Positions 33,105 through 42,347 of a stretch of 45,313 nt of DNA are shown in pieces (the first letter of the stretch is position 1; every line of letters begins with the position of its first letter). The stretch covers positions 1 through 45,313 of the forward strand of contig JAGNBF010000063.1 of the NCBI GenBank assembly GCA_018004935.1, read 5' to 3'. Made by a program: the position numbers and the translations under genes. The notes below the pieces were generated by a model. It did no database searches, was not told where the DNA came from, and worked only from the letters and a program-made list of their open reading frames with translations. This DNA comes from Chloroflexota bacterium. Its GTDB lineage: Bacteria; Chloroflexota; Anaerolineae; Promineifilales; Promineifilaceae.

Positions 33105-34367
33105 ATGATAAGAAAATATGTGTTAACTGTTGCTTTTTTATTCCTGGGCCTGTGGTTTATTGCCTCTTCTAAACCAGCATACGCCGTCGCTTGCACGAGT
33201 AATGGTTCGGGAAATTGGTCAACTCCAGGTATTTGGTTAGGTTGTAATGGTGGGTATCCTGGCCAAACAAACAATGATGATACAGTCACGATTGCCACTG
33301 GGCATTCAATCACGCTAGACATCACTCCAGCTAACCCTATTAACCGTCTCACAGTACAGTCAGGTAGCAATTTCTATGCGGGCACTAATTCTCTAACCAT
33401 TAGTGGTTCTAGCGGCACACCTGGGCTTTACGTAGCTGGTGGTTTCTTTGGTGATACGGGCACCGTCATATTTAATAATAGCGTTGGTGCATTAGCACAA
33501 ACCCTTTCTGTGACTGGGGTCGGTGTAATAGAATTTAACCATACCATCATCAACAATGTCACTCTAGCCTCCACTGGTACACGTAGCATCAATGTTTTAG
33601 GCAATTTTACATTGAATAATGGGACCTTCACCCAAACCTCTAACCGTCAATTTCTCATGCGTGGCCTTACCCCCCAAACATTCGCTATGACGGGTTCCAG
33701 TGTAGCTACACTGGGTCGTTTCCGTATCGCCCTCGGTAGTGCCGTTACTTTGCCCCCCCTGGGCAATCCTCAACCAACAGCGGCAGATGTGGACAATGCC
33801 GGGACGTTAGAACAAACGGCCCCTACAGTCAATGGCTTTACCCGTATTCTAAACATCCGTAACTCCACCAATACTGCCGATACATACCTCGGTGTGGATT
33901 TGACTCCCACCGCCCCCCTGGGATCAACCATAGTGCGTATTGAAGGGCAAGAAAGTTTGAGTTGCACAAGTGGTGGTGACGCCTCTGAACCCTACGCCGG
34001 ACGTTGTTTCTTCATTACACCCACAAATACAGGGGTTCAAACAGTTGTGACCCTCTGGGCACTCACGCTTAAAGAAGAAGTGACTTTCCCCTTACCCGCC
34101 GTTTATCGTTATAGCTCAACCCTGTTTATCTGGGAAGAACTTACGAATCGAGCCAGTGGTTCTGCTGGTCTGTACACCTATGCTACAGGGACAACTTCAA
34201 ATTTCTCACCCTTTTTGATGGCTAACTCAGGGGATACGCCCACAGCTATTAACCTCCAAAATATGGACGTGATGGTTTCTAACGGGTTAGTTTTTCTAGG
34301 GGTGGTTCTCTTGCTCACGATTCTAACGGGGCTTTCCCTCTGGCGTGCTCGCCGTACCTTCGCCTAA
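33105..34367 (+). CDS. Secreted beta-rich protein with C-terminal membrane anchor
   Basis: 420 residues. A signal peptide (YVLTVAFLFLGLWFIASSKPAYA) is followed by a long Thr/Ser/Asn/Gly-rich region with SGNWSTPGIWLGCNGGYPGQTNNDDTVTI-type sequence (quoted in part: GNWSTPGIWLGCNGG), as found in repetitive surface beta-helix proteins. There is no catalytic motif I recognise. A hydrophobic C-terminal segment (GLVFLGVVLLLTILTGL) with RARR after it anchors the protein or is processed. AAGGAGC precedes the ATG. The gene is visibly richer in A/T than its neighbours and contains no GCGGCCGC, which suggests recent acquisition. Confidence 0.75.
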   Translation: MIRKYVLTVAFLFLGLWFIASSKPAYAVACTSNGSGNWSTPGIWLGCNGGYPGQTNNDDTVTIATGHSITLDITPANPINRLTVQSGSNFYAGTNSLTISGSSGTPGLYVAGGFFGDTGTVIFNNSVGALAQTLSVTGVGVIEFNHTIINNVTLASTGTRSINVLGNFTLNNGTFTQTSNRQFLMRGLTPQTFAMTGSSVATLGRFRIALGSAVTLPPLGNPQPTAADVDNAGTLEQTAPTVNGFTRILNIRNSTNTADTYLGVDLTPTAPLGSTIVRIEGQESLSCTSGGDASEPYAGRCFFITPTNTGVQTVVTLWALTLKEEVTFPLPAVYRYSSTLFIWEELTNRASGSAGLYTYATGTTSNFSPFLMANSGDTPTAINLQNMDVMVSNGLVFLGVVLLLTILTGLSLWRARRTFA

Positions 34368-34394
34368 ACAATCATTTGACACCAAACCAATAAC

Positions 34395-34424
34395 AAAAAA
34401 TCCCCCGAAATGGGGGATTTTTTT
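34395..34424 (+). terminator. Rho-independent terminator of the secreted-protein gene
   Basis: Arms TCCCCC and GGGGGA around GAAAT, with six A before and seven T after. A GCGGCCGC site follows directly (34428). Confidence 0.93.
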
Positions 34425-34847
34425 ATTGCGGCCGCGGCTATCTTCTCAATAAAGGTAACCGTTCAGTTTAGAGACAATTTTAGGCCGTTTTGGTTACTTC
34501 TACGGATTTAGAAAGGAACGGATTAAAGACGACCTCTGGAAGATCCGTTTATTTTTGGTTCTTTGGGGTTTCGTGGGGTACGGGCAACCCTTGTGGTTGC
34601 CCCCACTGGGCAGGCACAAGGCCCGCCCGTACATCTAGTGTCAACCCCCTGAATTCCCAAAGACCCTTATTTTTTAATCGGTTGATGTAACTCGACTGAA
34701 CGCTTACCAATAAAGTGTGGTGACAGCTAAACGTTCAGTTACTCCCCCCGGCGGTCAAACCGCCGGGCTAAATGTTAGATGCTCATTTAGCGCTTTACCG
34801 TGGCCGGTCTCCTGACAGCGCCACCCACATTATTTTTGCCTGATTCT
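34425..34847. repeat. Intergenic region with R2 fragment, R5 and R6-like repeats
   Basis: A short R2 end (34439-34455), a well-kept R5 copy (34558-34665), a small palindrome CGGCGGTCAAACCGCCG (34749-34765) and GTGGCCGGTCTCCTGACAGC (34799-34818), related to R6. No gene is seen. Confidence 0.7.
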
Positions 34848-35828
34848 TTAGTCGTTCATTTCAACGACCACTTTCCCCATAGCCCGTCTGTCCATCAGTA
34901 CGCGAAGCGCCTCACCGGTGCGTTCAAGAGGAAAGCGGTAAGCAATGTGGGGTTTGATCTGCCCCTGTTCATACCAGCCAAGGAGTGTGCGCAAAGATTG
35001 GCGCAAGGTGTCAGGGTCTTTTTGGGTGTAATTGCCCCAATAAACCCCCACCACGCTACAGTTTTTCACCAGAGTGAGATTAGCCGGTATCTGAGGAATG
35101 CGGCCGCTGGCGAAACCAATAACCAGAAGTCGCCCTTCCCATGCGATACAACGTAAGGATTGGTCAAACACATCACCCCCTACAGGATCGTAAATCACAT
35201 TGGCCCCCCGACCCTGGGTAAAGGCTTTGACCTGCTCAACAAAATTCTCTTCCCGGTAATTGATCACATAATCAGCGCCATATTGGCGGGCGATAGCCAG
35301 CTTCTCTGAAGTACTGGCGGTAGCAATAACGGTAGCCCCCATCAGTTTGCCAATTTCCACAGCGGTGAGACCCACCCCACCCGCCGCACCATGCACCAAT
35401 AAGGTTTCCCCTGGTTGGAGGTGGCCCCGATGGTTCAGAGCGATGTGGGATGTCCCATAAGCAATGGCGAACGCGGCCGCGTCTCCCCACGCCATTCTCT
35501 CCGGTACAGGCAAAACCAGGGCCGCCGACACCACAATTTCTTCAGCAAATCCGCCGGTTCCGGGAATAGCCACCACCCGATCCCCCAGCTTTAGATGACG
35601 TACCCCTTCCCCAATAGCCGCAATTTCCCCGGCAATCTCCATCCCGGGTATAAACGGGAAGGGTGGCTTCACCTGATATTGCCCCTGGATCATCAATGTA
35701 TCGGCAAAATTAACCCCACAGGCGCGAATCCGAATTTTGACTTCTCCTGCTTGGGGCGTGAGATCAGGTAAGTCGGTATAAACAACTGTTTCTGGGGGGC
35801 CAAACTGCTGACAAATGATAGCTTTCAT
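34848..35828 (-). CDS. Zinc-independent NADPH:quinone oxidoreductase (MDR superfamily)
   Basis: 326 residues. A GroES-like domain (FGPPETVVYTDLPDL, GVNFADTLMIQGQY, FIPGMEIAGEI) is followed by a Rossmann domain with VHGAAGGVGLTAVEIGKLMGA (near residue 145), the NADPH loop of the quinone reductase branch. Zinc-ligand cysteines of alcohol dehydrogenases are absent. It reduces quinones or enones in the cytoplasm; the natural substrate is unknown. Its ATG overlaps the stop of the XdhC-family gene by four bases, so the two are translationally coupled. Two GCGGCCGC sites are present. Confidence 0.92.
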   Translation of the reverse strand: MKAIICQQFGPPETVVYTDLPDLTPQAGEVKIRIRACGVNFADTLMIQGQYQVKPPFPFIPGMEIAGEIAAIGEGVRHLKLGDRVVAIPGTGGFAEEIVVSAALVLPVPERMAWGDAAAFAIAYGTSHIALNHRGHLQPGETLLVHGAAGGVGLTAVEIGKLMGATVIATASTSEKLAIARQYGADYVINYREENFVEQVKAFTQGRGANVIYDPVGGDVFDQSLRCIAWEGRLLVIGFASGRIPQIPANLTLVKNCSVVGVYWGNYTQKDPDTLRQSLRTLLGWYEQGQIKPHIAYRFPLERTGEALRVLMDRRAMGKVVVEMND

Positions 35829-36868
35829 ATTTCACCTCGGGGGCGCTGATGACGGGCGGCGATAATCTGGGCCATAACAGCAAGAGCAATTTCTTCCGGC
35901 GTTTCAGCACCAATATCCAGACCAATTGGCGCATAAAGCCGATCTATTTGCTCCTGGGGAATACCGGCTTCCTGTAACCGTTGGACTCGTTTGGCATGGG
36001 TCTTTTTACTCCCCAGCGCCCCAATATAAAACGCTTTGGCCGGTAAAACAATATGCAAGGCTGGATCATCAATCTTGGGATCATGGGTCAATAAAGCCAC
36101 AGCCGTACTCCGGTTAATCGGTGGCAGGTCCGCAAAGGCTGGTGTGGGCCATTTGGCAACGAGTTGATCTACATGGGGAAACCGTTCATCGCTCCCAAAC
36201 GCCCGGCGTGGATCAATGATGATGGTGCGATACCCCAGGATTTTGGCGTAATGAGCCAGGGCAATGGCAATATGGACGCCCCCAACCATGATAAGCGTGG
36301 GAACAGGCAGGTTTACTTCCACGAAGGCTTGAACCCCAGCGCCAAGTTGGGTCACACCACTTTGGCCGGTGTTGAGGGCGTCCTGCGCGGCCGCAATACC
36401 CCTCTCATCCCATTCCTCGCCCAAACTGCCAGTCGTACTCCCATCATCCCACACGATGAGTTTCTGCCCCAGCCGTGTTTCTGGTCCGGCGATAAGCGTC
36501 ACGGCCGCGGCCGCAATATCCCCATCTAATATCTGGTGCCAGGTCTGGTATGCGGCCGCGTGCAGAGGTTCCACAAAGACATTGATTTTGCCCCCACAGG
36601 CCAGCCCCACCGACCAGGCCGTCTCATCCGCCACGCCAAAGTGGAGCAGACGGGCTTGCCCGGTGGTTAATGCCTCTTGACCCGCTTCTACCACCGCCCC
36701 TTCCACACAGCCACCACTGACAGAACCCGCAATGCGGCCGCTGGCCGTCAAGGCCATTTTGGCCGCCACCTTGCGCGGGGCCGACCCCCAGGTTTCAATG
36801 ACGGTTGCCAGAGCCACCGCCTCATTTTCTTCTTGCCAGCGATCAATATCAGCCAGGACTTCTTTCAT
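35825..36868 (-). CDS. XdhC/CoxI family protein
   Basis: About 347 residues. The N-terminal XdhC_CoxI domain (VALATVIETWGSAPRKVAAKMALT, GSVSGGCVEGAVVEAG) is followed by a C-terminal Rossmann domain (VPTLIMVGGVHIAIALAHYAKILGYRTIIIDPR, and near the end YIGALGSKKTHAKRVQRL, GLDIGAETPEEIALAVMAQI). XdhC proteins insert sulfurated molybdenum cofactor into xanthine-dehydrogenase-type enzymes, but no such enzyme is encoded here. GAGGT seven bases upstream favours the ATG at 36868 over 36874. Four GCGGCCGC sites are present. Coupling with a quinone reductase is unusual. Confidence 0.9.
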   Translation of the reverse strand: MKEVLADIDRWQEENEAVALATVIETWGSAPRKVAAKMALTASGRIAGSVSGGCVEGAVVEAGQEALTTGQARLLHFGVADETAWSVGLACGGKINVFVEPLHAAAYQTWHQILDGDIAAAAVTLIAGPETRLGQKLIVWDDGSTTGSLGEEWDERGIAAAQDALNTGQSGVTQLGAGVQAFVEVNLPVPTLIMVGGVHIAIALAHYAKILGYRTIIIDPRRAFGSDERFPHVDQLVAKWPTPAFADLPPINRSTAVALLTHDPKIDDPALHIVLPAKAFYIGALGSKKTHAKRVQRLQEAGIPQEQIDRLYAPIGLDIGAETPEEIALAVMAQIIAARHQRPRGEI

Positions 36869-37518
36869 AGACATACCTCATAGATCATTTACGCTTGACG
36901 ATTTCACATGGTTATCAGGAAACCATTCCTTCAGTCGCAGAGTGGCTTCCTTGTTCAACCATTGCGTTCCAACCGTCAGTGAATTGACTCATTTATGACA
37001 GCAATTCTCAATTTGGCCTGAACGTCTAAAAGCCGAGGCCGCCCGGCCGTAAAACGGGCCGGGCTATGGTTACGAAGGCCGTTGGCCTGCTCTCTTAGCC
37101 CGTAGGGCCTGGTACTAATAGCCCGGCGGTTTGACCGCCGGGCGGATTACGGAACGTTTATCGTTCAAATTGAGAACTTCTGCATTTGTGGGGCTTTAAT
37201 ACCTTACAAATCAATGAGTCTTTAGGATTTCGTGGGGTGTTCGGTACTATAGGATCTAGCCTTGTGCCTGCCCAAACAGGGGCAACCACAAAGGTTGCTC
37301 CTGCAAAGGGTATCACCCCAGATTCCCAACCTCTTGTATTTTACGCCTGATTGCGGGAGAAATCAGGCTCTGTTTCCCCTCACAATCCTCAGTATTAACG
37401 GTGTGCTCGTTTCGCCAGGGGAACCCGATAGATAAGCCACAAGGTAGGGCAATGCTCCCCATTTAGCCCGGCAATAGTTCCCTGCCCATAAACCAGTTTT
37501 GCGCTATCATCAGTCGCC
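36869..37518. repeat. Divergent intergenic region with R4 and R5
   Basis: R4 (37003-37182), bounded by AGCAATTCTCAATTT and an inverted near-copy, holds GC-rich hairpins such as CCCGGCCGTAAAACGGGCCGGG. R5 (37214-37330) follows in diverged form. The rest has no recognisable feature and must carry the promoters of both flanking genes. Confidence 0.7.
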
Positions 37519-38883
37519 ATGAAACGCTACACTCCTATGGGATTGATTTTACTCCTGTATCTGGGGGTGGGGGCACTCTATGCCACCTTAACACCCCACT
37601 GGCAAGCCCCAGACGAACCGGCCCATTATAATTTTGTACGCCAACTGGCCGGGGGCAGACTGCCCGTTATTGAATCCACTGATTATGATCAGGCGTTTCA
37701 AGGTGAAGCCATTTCTGCCCAGTTTGCTCCGGTTTACGATGTGCCAGATCGTTATTTTTCTTATGAAGATTGGCAACCACCCCTGTATTATGCCTTGCTG
37801 GTGCCGGTCTATTGGCTCTTTGGGGGAGCATTAGTGCCGTTACGTCTGGCGTCCCTGGTGCCCGGGGCTGGGGTGGTCATTCTGACATATGCAGTGGCCC
37901 GGTTGGTCTTACGGCGCGAGATGTGGGCCTTGGTCGCGGCCGCGTTCGTGGCTTTTCTCCCCCAACACCTGGCGATCATGGCATCCGTTAATAACGACGC
38001 CCTGGCTGAGTTGATCATCGCCGCCATCGTATACATTTTAGTACGCGGGCTTAGCGAACGTGAACAGTCAGCCATGAACAGCGAACCATTAACGCCTCAC
38101 CCTCACCATTCACCATTTTCTCTTTACCCCATATTAGTTGGTTTTTTACTGGGTCTGGGGTTCCTCACCAAAGGCTCTGTCTACATCATGGCCCCAGTGA
38201 TTGGGCTGGCAGTTTTGCGGCGGTACTGGGGGCAATGGGCATTGGTAGGGCAACAGGGAGTGGTAATCGCGGCCGCGGCCGCGTTGCTGGCTTTCCCCTG
38301 GTGGTTACGCAACAGTATCGTCTACGGCCACCTCGACATCATTGCCTGGCAGGCCCACGGGGATGTCGTCGTGGGCCAACCGCGCACGGCGGAATGGTTC
38401 CACCAATACGGTATCTTTGACACACTCCAACGCTTCCTCACTACTACCTTTCACAGCTTTTGGGGACAATTCGGCTGGATGGGTGTGGTCATGCCCACCT
38501 GGGTTTATCGGGTTTTATTACTCCTGACGGTAATAGCAGGGGTAGGAGTCATTGCGGCCGCGGGCAAACCCCGTCGCCCCCTTCCCCCTTCAACCTTCAT
38601 CCTCCTCCTCACCCTCACCTTTGCCCTACTCCTTTACCTCGGGTACAACATCACCTTCGTCCAACATCAAGGGCGTTACCTCTTCCCGGCTCTCATTCCC
38701 CTGGCCTGTGGCCTGGCCGTAGGGCTAGGCACGCTTTGGGATAGGGCAAGCCATCTGTTAAACCGTTCCCTTACCATTCGTACCCTCTGGCCCGCTCTGC
38801 TCCCTCTTGGCTTCATCCTGGGGCTGGTAGGGTTAGATTTATTAGCCCTGTTTCGGTTTATTCTGCCAGCCCTTTCCACCTGA
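37519..38883 (+). CDS. Polytopic membrane protein, DUF2142/GT39-like glycosyltransferase
   Basis: 454 residues with about ten hydrophobic segments. The first extracytoplasmic loop has HWQAPDEPAHYNFVRQL; an acidic pair in this place is the catalytic feature of GT-C transferases (ArnT/PMT type) and of DUF2142 proteins. WQPPLYYALLVPVYWLFGG and FLPQHLAIMASVNNDALAE are typical of the same group. Such enzymes use polyprenyl-phosphate sugars to modify proteins or lipids. Acceptor and sugar are unknown. Four GCGGCCGC copies occur, two of them overlapping (38269 and 38275), encoding an Ala run in a membrane helix. Confidence 0.85.
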   Translation: MKRYTPMGLILLLYLGVGALYATLTPHWQAPDEPAHYNFVRQLAGGRLPVIESTDYDQAFQGEAISAQFAPVYDVPDRYFSYEDWQPPLYYALLVPVYWLFGGALVPLRLASLVPGAGVVILTYAVARLVLRREMWALVAAAFVAFLPQHLAIMASVNNDALAELIIAAIVYILVRGLSEREQSAMNSEPLTPHPHHSPFSLYPILVGFLLGLGFLTKGSVYIMAPVIGLAVLRRYWGQWALVGQQGVVIAAAAALLAFPWWLRNSIVYGHLDIIAWQAHGDVVVGQPRTAEWFHQYGIFDTLQRFLTTTFHSFWGQFGWMGVVMPTWVYRVLLLLTVIAGVGVIAAAGKPRRPLPPSTFILLLTLTFALLLYLGYNITFVQHQGRYLFPALIPLACGLAVGLGTLWDRASHLLNRSLTIRTLWPALLPLGFILGLVGLDLLALFRFILPALST

Positions 38884-38891
38884 GAGAGAAA

Positions 38892-38923
38892 TGAAAAAGG
38901 GTGTGCATTTTATGCACACCCTT
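38892..38923 (-). terminator. Terminator downstream of tRNA-Arg
   Basis: Hairpin with arms GGGTGTGCA and TGCACACCC around TTTTA or its complement. On the minus strand it is followed by five T, so it fits the tRNA; it may also stop the plus-strand gene ending at 38883. Confidence 0.8.
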
Positions 38924-38942
38924 CATCCATAAATAATCATAG

Positions 38943-39014
38943 TGCCCTCGCCGCGACTCGAACGCGGGCTCATGGCTTCGGAGGCCAATGCTCTATCCAC
39001 TGAGCTACGAGGGC
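38943..39014 (-). tRNA. tRNA-Arg (anticodon CCG)
   Basis: A complete 72-nt cloverleaf on the minus strand. The acceptor stem is GCCCTCG/CGAGGGC with discriminator A; the D arm is GCTC-AGTGGATA-GAGC; the anticodon arm TTGGC-CTCCGAA-GCCAT gives CCG; the T arm is CCGCG-TTCGAGT-CGCGG. It reads CGG codons. CCA is not encoded. It stands between the DUF2142/GT39-like gene and malQ. Confidence 0.97.
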
Positions 39015-39027
39015 TGAACGAAGCAAA

Positions 39028-39056
39028 ATTTTCCCATAGCCCTGAGTAAAAGTCAA
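39028..39056 (-). promoter_or_regulatory. Candidate promoter of tRNA-Arg
   Basis: TTGACT (39056-39051), 17 bp and GAAAAT (39033-39028) on the minus strand, placed just upstream of the tRNA and overlapping the end of malQ. Match to the -10 consensus is partial. Confidence 0.4.
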
Positions 39057-40552
39057 TACCGCCCGTATAACTCCGTCAGATCCCGCAATTGCTCCGTCAT
39101 AACAACCGTTATCTGTTCAGCCTGATAACGCCACTGCCAGTTCCCCCCAGCCCGTCCAGGATAGTTCATGCGCCCCTCTGGCCCAATGCGTAACAAATCC
39201 TGCATTGGCACAACGGCCATATCCCCCACTGAAGCAAAAGCCAGGCGAATCATATCCCAGGCCGGGTCTTCATTATAGGCATGGGCATAGCGGCGCATAT
39301 GCTGTTGCTCCGTCGCCGAAGCGGTCTGATACCAGCCAATGCTAGTATCGTTGTCATGCGTACCACTGTAAACAACACAATTTTGGCTGAAGGTATGGGG
39401 CAAAAAGCTACTATTCCGCTCCCCACCAAAGCCAAATTGCAGAATCTTCATGCCGGGAAAATCAAAACGTTCCCGTAAAGCCACTACCTCTGGCGTAATA
39501 ACCCCCAAATCCTCGGCAATGATGGGTAACTCGCCCAGGTGACGCGCCATAGCTTCAAAAACGGCGGCATCTGGCCCTTTTACCCAACGCCCAATGACGG
39601 CGATGGGTTCGCTGGCGGGAATCTCCCAATACGCTTCGAACCCTCGAAAATGGTCAATCCGCAAAATATCTACCTGGGTGAAGGTGGCTTTGAGTCGAGC
39701 CGCCCACCAGGCATAATCCGTTTCGGCCATCCGCTCCCAACGGTATAAGGGATTACCCCACCGCTGACCGGTAACACTGAAGTAGTCCGGGGGGACACCG
39801 GCAATAAATTTAGGTGAACTATCTTCATTGAGCCAGAACAGGTGCGGATTTGCCCACACATCGGCACTATCCATAGCCACAAAAATGGGCACATCGCCAA
39901 TGATGCGGATACCCCGGTTATTGGCATACTGTTTTAGTTCCAACCATTGGCTAAAGAAGAGGAATTGCAGAAATTGGAAGTAGGTGACTTCCTCAGCTAA
40001 TTCGATGCGCCATTGAGAGAGCGCGGCCGCGTCACGCTTTCTGATCGCTTCCGGCCACGTATGCCACATCCCCCCATCCTGCGCCGCAAAATGCTGTTTC
40101 AGAGCCATAAACAAGGCAAAGTCATCCAACCAGTGCCGATTATCCAGGCCAAAACGGGTAAACGCATTCCGCTGTACCGCCGTGCCCCTGGTCCGAAAAT
40201 GGTCAAAGGCCTGCCGAAACAGTTCGTTCTTGTACCCAATCACCCAACCAAAATCCACCTTATCGGCGGGGAAATTCGGCACCTCGGCTACGGCAGTGTC
40301 AGGCAAATAGCCTTGGGCTACCAGGCGGTCCGGGCTGATGAGCAACGGATTACCCGCAAAAGCCGAAAAGGATTGATAAGGAGAATCGCCATACCCCGTT
40401 GGCCCCAAGGGCAGAATTTGCCACAGTGACTGTTTACTCTGGAGCAAAAAATCTACAAAGTTATAAGCCGCATCCCCCAAATCACCGATACCATAACGAC
40501 TGGGGAATGAAGTAGGATGAAGTAACACGCCTGCGGCGCGGTTAAAACGCAT
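39053..40552 (-). CDS. malQ: 4-alpha-glucanotransferase (amylomaltase)
   Basis: 499 residues, the usual size for the GH77 enzyme, which transfers glucan segments between maltodextrins in the cytoplasm. Visible motifs are GVLLHPTSFPSRYGIGDLGDAAY at the start, GDVPIFVAMDSADVWANP, the nucleophile Asp in LRIDHFRGFEAYWEIPA, the acid/base Glu in IIAEDLGVITPEV, and YSGTHDNDTSIGWY with the third catalytic Asp. It follows glgA after 27 bases on the same strand, so the two probably form a glycogen/maltodextrin operon. AGAGG precedes the start. One GCGGCCGC. Confidence 0.97.
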   Translation of the reverse strand: MRFNRAAGVLLHPTSFPSRYGIGDLGDAAYNFVDFLLQSKQSLWQILPLGPTGYGDSPYQSFSAFAGNPLLISPDRLVAQGYLPDTAVAEVPNFPADKVDFGWVIGYKNELFRQAFDHFRTRGTAVQRNAFTRFGLDNRHWLDDFALFMALKQHFAAQDGGMWHTWPEAIRKRDAAALSQWRIELAEEVTYFQFLQFLFFSQWLELKQYANNRGIRIIGDVPIFVAMDSADVWANPHLFWLNEDSSPKFIAGVPPDYFSVTGQRWGNPLYRWERMAETDYAWWAARLKATFTQVDILRIDHFRGFEAYWEIPASEPIAVIGRWVKGPDAAVFEAMARHLGELPIIAEDLGVITPEVVALRERFDFPGMKILQFGFGGERNSSFLPHTFSQNCVVYSGTHDNDTSIGWYQTASATEQQHMRRYAHAYNEDPAWDMIRLAFASVGDMAVVPMQDLLRIGPEGRMNYPGRAGGNWQWRYQAEQITVVMTEQLRDLTELYGRY

Positions 40553-40579
40553 ACAAAACCTCTCACGACTGTGTACTGA

Positions 40580-42022
40580 TCACTGACTCCGACTCATCGC
40601 CTTTTCGTATAAGTCCACATATCCTTTGGCTGACCGTTCCCAGGAAAAATCTTGGGACATAGCCATCGTTTGCATGTGGCGCCAGTGAGTTTTGTTGTGA
40701 TAAAACACCCAAACCGCCCGGCGTAACGCTTCCCAGAAGGCGTCGGCAGTGTGTTGGCGGAATAAAAAGCCCGTCTGTCCATCCCAAATGGTGTCAGCTA
40801 GGCCACCGGTGGCTTTGGCTACCGGAATGGTGCCATAACGCATGGCAATAAGTTGCCCCAGACCGCAGGGTTCAAAACGGGAAGGCATGATGAAAATATC
40901 ACTGCCACCATAAATGAGGGGAGCCAGATTGGCATTGTAAGCCAGAACCGCCCGCATTTTGTCCTGGTGATACCCGGCCAGGTGAGCAAACATACGTTCA
41001 TACTCATCGGCCCCTGTGCCCAAAACAACAAATTGGGCATCGCCAGCCTGGGCATTGAGCAGGCGGTGGATCACTTCACCGGTAATATCTAACCCTTTTT
41101 GGTAATCGAGCCGCGTTACCATAGCCACTAACGGCACGTCATCCCGTTGGGGTAAATTCAGGGCGGCTTGCAGAGCACGTTTGACCTGATGTTTTTCGTC
41201 CAGATTGCTAGTGTCGTAATGATGGGGCAGGCGTGTGTCGGTGGCTGGGTTCCATTCATCCGTGTCTATACCATTCAATATGCCAAAAACATCTGGTGCG
41301 CGGTGTCGGAGCATGCCATCCAGATGAACACCCCCGGCTGGGGTCATAATTTCTTGGGCATAAGTGGGACTGACGGTATTGATGAGGGTGGCATGATGAA
41401 TGGCGCGGGCCATGAAGTTGACCTGATTGTACCCTTCTTCTTGTAGGGGGTAGGTCTGAATTTGCAGATAGTTGAAGATGTCCCAGGATGTTAAACCCTG
41501 GTGGGCCATGTTGTGAATGCTAAACAGGGTAGGAATGTTGCGCAGGCGATGATCGTTGTGGGCGGCGGTAGCCAGCCAGGTGATGGCTGGTGCAGTGTGC
41601 CAATCGTTGGCGTGAACAACATGCGGCCGCCAGTTCAAAATAGCTACAAGTTCCAGAGCCGCCCGGCTAAAGAAGGCAAATCGGTAAGGATCGTCATTAT
41701 AGCCATATACTTCAGGACGACCGAGGATGTTGCGTTCGGCGATGAAGTAGACAGGCACATCGCTATTGGGCAAGCGGCCGCGGAAAACCCCATTGATGAT
41801 GCTACTTCCGCCTACCGGCACATGCATATGTCCCGGCATCGCTTCCACACCCGAGTATCCGGCTTCAATATTGCCATAAGCTGGCATGATCACCCGTACA
41901 TCATGCCCCAACGCCTGTAACGCTTTGGGTAAAGACCCACCAACATCACCTAGCCCCCCGCGTTTGGCAAAGGGAGCTACTTCCGCACTAAGAAAGAGAA
42001 TGCGCAAAGAGGTACTCATCAT
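40580..42022 (-). CDS. glgA: Glycogen synthase (ADP-glucose type, GT5)
   Basis: 480 residues. The N-terminal signature LRILFLSAEVAPFAKRGGLGDVGGSLPKAL holds the ADP-glucose-binding K-x-G-G-L loop, here KRGGL where KTGGL is most common. The C-terminal half has SRFEPCGLGQLIAMRYGTIPVAKATGGLADT with the catalytic Glu. It builds alpha-1,4-glucan from ADP-glucose in the cytoplasm. First gene of the glgA-malQ unit; no glgC or glgB is nearby. ATG 42022 or the next codon can start the protein. Two GCGGCCGC sites are present. Confidence 0.97.
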   Translation of the reverse strand: MMSTSLRILFLSAEVAPFAKRGGLGDVGGSLPKALQALGHDVRVIMPAYGNIEAGYSGVEAMPGHMHVPVGGSSIINGVFRGRLPNSDVPVYFIAERNILGRPEVYGYNDDPYRFAFFSRAALELVAILNWRPHVVHANDWHTAPAITWLATAAHNDHRLRNIPTLFSIHNMAHQGLTSWDIFNYLQIQTYPLQEEGYNQVNFMARAIHHATLINTVSPTYAQEIMTPAGGVHLDGMLRHRAPDVFGILNGIDTDEWNPATDTRLPHHYDTSNLDEKHQVKRALQAALNLPQRDDVPLVAMVTRLDYQKGLDITGEVIHRLLNAQAGDAQFVVLGTGADEYERMFAHLAGYHQDKMRAVLAYNANLAPLIYGGSDIFIMPSRFEPCGLGQLIAMRYGTIPVAKATGGLADTIWDGQTGFLFRQHTADAFWEALRRAVWVFYHNKTHWRHMQTMAMSQDFSWERSAKGYVDLYEKAMSRSQ

Positions 42023-42347
42023 TTAAGAATAGGAATTTAGAGACACAAAAAATATCTGAAACCTTTCTCAGGCTATCTTCAGGCTCTAAACTGTCCCAGA
42101 AAACAGATAGATTGTCTGACTTGCTTGACTGTCAATGCCAAGAGTATGTGCAAGGTGGCGCACAACAGGTGGAAACAAGGCCTATTTATAACGAGAAATA
42201 GAAGGAAATACAAACTGGTATCGGGGGTGTCTTCTCAAGAATACGCGGGAGCCATTGGTTGAGCTTGTCGAAACCAATGGCCTTCGACAGGCTCAGGTTA
42301 CGATACCATATCGCCCTACATTTTCGTAGGAGACACTCTTGGGACAT
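42023..42347. repeat. Intergenic region upstream of glgA with R2 and R7 fragments
   Basis: About 200 bp without recognised features, likely holding the glgA promoter, then an R2 copy (42230-42308) with TTGAGCTTGTCGAAACC and GGCCTTCGACAGGCTCAGG, and the tail of an R7 unit (ATCGCCCTACATTTTCGTAGGAG, here 42309-42331, split into shorter motifs: ATCGCCCTACATTTTCG and TAGGAG). Confidence 0.7.
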
